From the NCBI RefSeq assembly GCF_910587525.1, contig NZ_CAJULS010000022.1:1-22137 (forward strand): a stretch of 22,137 nucleotides of DNA, in the 5' to 3' direction. Each line of letters opens with the position of its first letter. The first letter of the stretch is position 1. Positions 21,026 to 22,137 of the stretch are shown here, one piece after another. The notes beneath the pieces are model-generated. The model had not been told where the DNA came from, ran no database searches, and saw only the letters and a list, made by a program, of their open reading frames with translations. The DNA comes from an uncultured Oscillibacter sp. (GTDB lineage: Bacteria > Bacillota > Clostridia > Oscillospirales > Oscillospiraceae). The position numbers and the translations under genes were made by a program.

Positions 21026-21102
21026 TCCCGGAAAGAGCCCTTCTTCCTTGAAAGAACCCCTCCCCCTGAAAGCCCCCGCCCTGCAAATCTTGCAAAACTG
21101 TT

Positions 21103-21142
21103 AGATTTGAGAAAGATTGTGGAAAGATTTCTGTGTTACAGT
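21103..21142 (+). promoter_or_regulatory. Response-regulator-like operator and promoter of the ABC transporter
   Basis: AGATT occurs at 21103-21107, 21114-21118 and 21125-21129, exactly 11 bp apart. That is one helical turn, the spacing of OmpR/PhoB-family binding sites. A possible -10 (TACAGT, 21137-21142) follows. There is no good -35, as expected of an activated promoter. Confidence 0.55.
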
Positions 21143-21172
21143 CTGTATGGTCGAAAGGCATACAGACTTTTT
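21141..21172 (+). promoter_or_regulatory. Leader hairpin with T-run before the ABC transporter
   Basis: GTCTGTATG (21141-21149) pairs perfectly with CATACAGAC (21159-21167) and is followed by TTTTT (21168-21172). GGAGG (21179-21183) and the start codon at 21193 come next. It could be an attenuator-like terminator if transcription starts upstream of it, or an operator palindrome. Confidence 0.5.
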
Positions 21173-21192
21173 CCCAATGGAGGTAATTTCAC

Positions 21193-21864
21193 ATGAGCGT
21201 TTTAGAGACAAAGGACCTGCGGAAGATCTACGGCGCCGGGGACGCGGAGGTCCGGGCCCTGGACGGTGTGGACCTCAGCGTGGAGCAAGGGGAGTTCGCG
21301 GCGGTGGTGGGCACCTCCGGCTCCGGCAAGTCCACCCTGCTGCATATGCTGGGCGGCTTGGACCGCCCCACCAGCGGCACCGTCTCCGTGGACGGGCGGA
21401 ATATCTTCTCTTTGAAAGACGAGGAGCTGACCATCTTCCGCCGCCGGAAGATCGGCTTTGTGTTCCAGAACTACAACCTGGTGCCGGTTTTGAATGTATA
21501 CGAGAACATCGTCCTGCCCATCCAGCTGGACGGCGGACGTCCCGACAAGGGGTATGTGGGCGAGATTATAGAGACACTGGGCCTGGAGAGCAAGCTGCGG
21601 AGCCTGCCCAACAACCTCTCCGGCGGCCAGCAGCAGCGGGTGGCTATCGCCCGGGCCCTGGCGGCCAAGCCCGCCATCATCCTGGCCGACGAGCCCACCG
21701 GAAATCTGGACAGCGCCACCAGCCTGGATGTTATGAGCCTGCTGAAAACCACCAGCCAGAAGTTCAGCCAGACCATCGTCATGATTACCCACAACGAGGA
21801 GATCGCCCAGATGGCAAACCGCATCATCCGCATCGAAGACGGCCGCATTGTGGTGCGGGGGTGA
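21193..21864 (+). CDS. ABC transporter ATP-binding protein (MacB/BceA type)
   Basis: A 223-aa nucleotide-binding subunit. Walker A is GTSGSGKS (40-47), the Q-loop Q92, the signature LSGGQQQR (142-149), Walker B IILADEP (162-168) and the switch H200. The sequence belongs to the group paired with FtsX-type permeases (MacB, LolD, BceA). In Firmicutes many of these remove or sense cell-wall-active antimicrobial peptides. GGAGG is 9 nt upstream. The permease gene starts 8 bp after its stop. The AGATT boxes upstream suggest two-component control, as in Bce-type modules; the histidine kinase and regulator are not in the window. Confidence 0.95.
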   Translation: MSVLETKDLRKIYGAGDAEVRALDGVDLSVEQGEFAAVVGTSGSGKSTLLHMLGGLDRPTSGTVSVDGRNIFSLKDEELTIFRRRKIGFVFQNYNLVPVLNVYENIVLPIQLDGGRPDKGYVGEIIETLGLESKLRSLPNNLSGGQQQRVAIARALAAKPAIILADEPTGNLDSATSLDVMSLLKTTSQKFSQTIVMITHNEEIAQMANRIIRIEDGRIVVRG

Positions 21865-21872
21865 GGGCCATG

Positions 21873-22137
21873 ATGAAAGTTTCCAACGGCAAGTGCATCC
21901 GCCGCCTGGGCTTCCGGGCCATGGCGGCGGCCCGGACCCGGAATATCGTGGCCGTGCTGGCCATCGCCCTGACTACGGTTTTGTTCACATCCCTCTTCAC
22001 CATTGCCGCCTCCATCAATTACTCCTTCCAGCAGGAGAACTTCCGCCAGGCGGGAGGCGACTTCCACGGCACCATCAAGGAGCTCACCTGGGAGCAGGTG
22101 GAGGAAATGCGGACGGACCCGCTGATTCAAGGGGACT
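21873..22137 (+). CDS. ABC transporter permease, FtsX type (partial, runs off the window)
   Basis: The first 88 codons of a permease cut by the window end. It begins MKVSNGKCIRRLGFRAM, then AARTRNIVAVLAIALTTVLF, the first membrane span (about 28-50). An extracytoplasmic region follows with ENFRQAGGDFHGTIKELTWE. This is the usual N-terminus of large clostridial FtsX-like permeases. Two adjacent ATG codons (21870 and 21873) are possible. I prefer the second, since the GAGGG site is too close to the first and homologues as I remember them start MKVSN. It should form the membrane channel with the ATPase. Confidence 0.88.
   Translation, partial: MKVSNGKCIRRLGFRAMAAARTRNIVAVLAIALTTVLFTSLFTIAASINYSFQQENFRQAGGDFHGTIKELTWEQVEEMRTDPLIQGD

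Overview
The window is GC-rich chromosomal DNA, apparently from a spore-forming, anaerobic gut Firmicute of the Oscillospiraceae type (Flavonifractor / Oscillibacter / Lawsonibacter-like). This assignment is an inference. It rests on the clostridial gene set: split iron-sulfur serine dehydratase, ThyX, DegV, SpoVAE, an EFR1-type flavodoxin-ferredoxin, sigma/anti-sigma cassettes, and XRE regulators with sensor domains. Strong Shine-Dalgarno sites, short coupled operons and GC-rich intrinsic terminators agree with it. No rRNA, tRNA, CRISPR array or complete insertion sequence was seen.

Layout: 1-229 is an AT-richer edge with small inverted repeats. 288-872 is an XRE regulator fused to a desulfoferrodoxin-like domain. 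1157-1996 is dapF, followed by an SDF-family amino-acid symporter (2071-3330). On the minus strand lie a SUKH/SMI1-KNR4 protein (3727-4380), sdaAA and sdaAB (4406-5951), and a DegV lipid-binding protein (6239-7105). 7479-8240 is an AT-richer EFR1-type iron-sulfur flavoprotein, followed at 8255-8420 by a chain of seven stem-loops that abut with no spacer. 8718-9452 is an SDR reductase, probably the EF-P 5-aminopentanone reductase, flanked by a 32-bp direct repeat. 9677-10033 is a solitary spoVAE. A plus-strand operon of lipoprotein polysaccharide deacetylase, two-repeat secreted protein and cytidine deaminase covers 10191-12451. It converges on a minus-strand pair: a metallophosphoesterase, and a ParB-like/BMP fusion protein (12547-15056). 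A decayed sigma/anti-sigma locus (15250-16754) and thyX (16888-17541) follow on the minus strand. The right arm is all plus strand: an unknown 220-aa protein, an intact sigma/anti-sigma pair, a membrane-anchored XRE regulator, and an ABC ATPase with the start of its FtsX-type permease.

Functional links (inference): the symporter carries alanine where acidic-substrate relatives have an arginine, so it probably takes up a neutral amino acid. A serine dehydratase operon faces it. The phosphoesterase overlaps the BMP-fusion gene by 4 bp. The ABC transporter has three AGATT boxes spaced exactly 11 bp apart upstream, as expected for an OmpR-family response regulator, but that regulator is not in the window.

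The items most worth a second look are the stem-loop chain at 8255-8420, the XRE-desulfoferrodoxin fusion, the cytoplasmic ParB-like/BMP fusion, the broken sigma/anti-sigma pair beside an intact one, and the response-regulator boxes plus leader hairpin before the ABC transporter.
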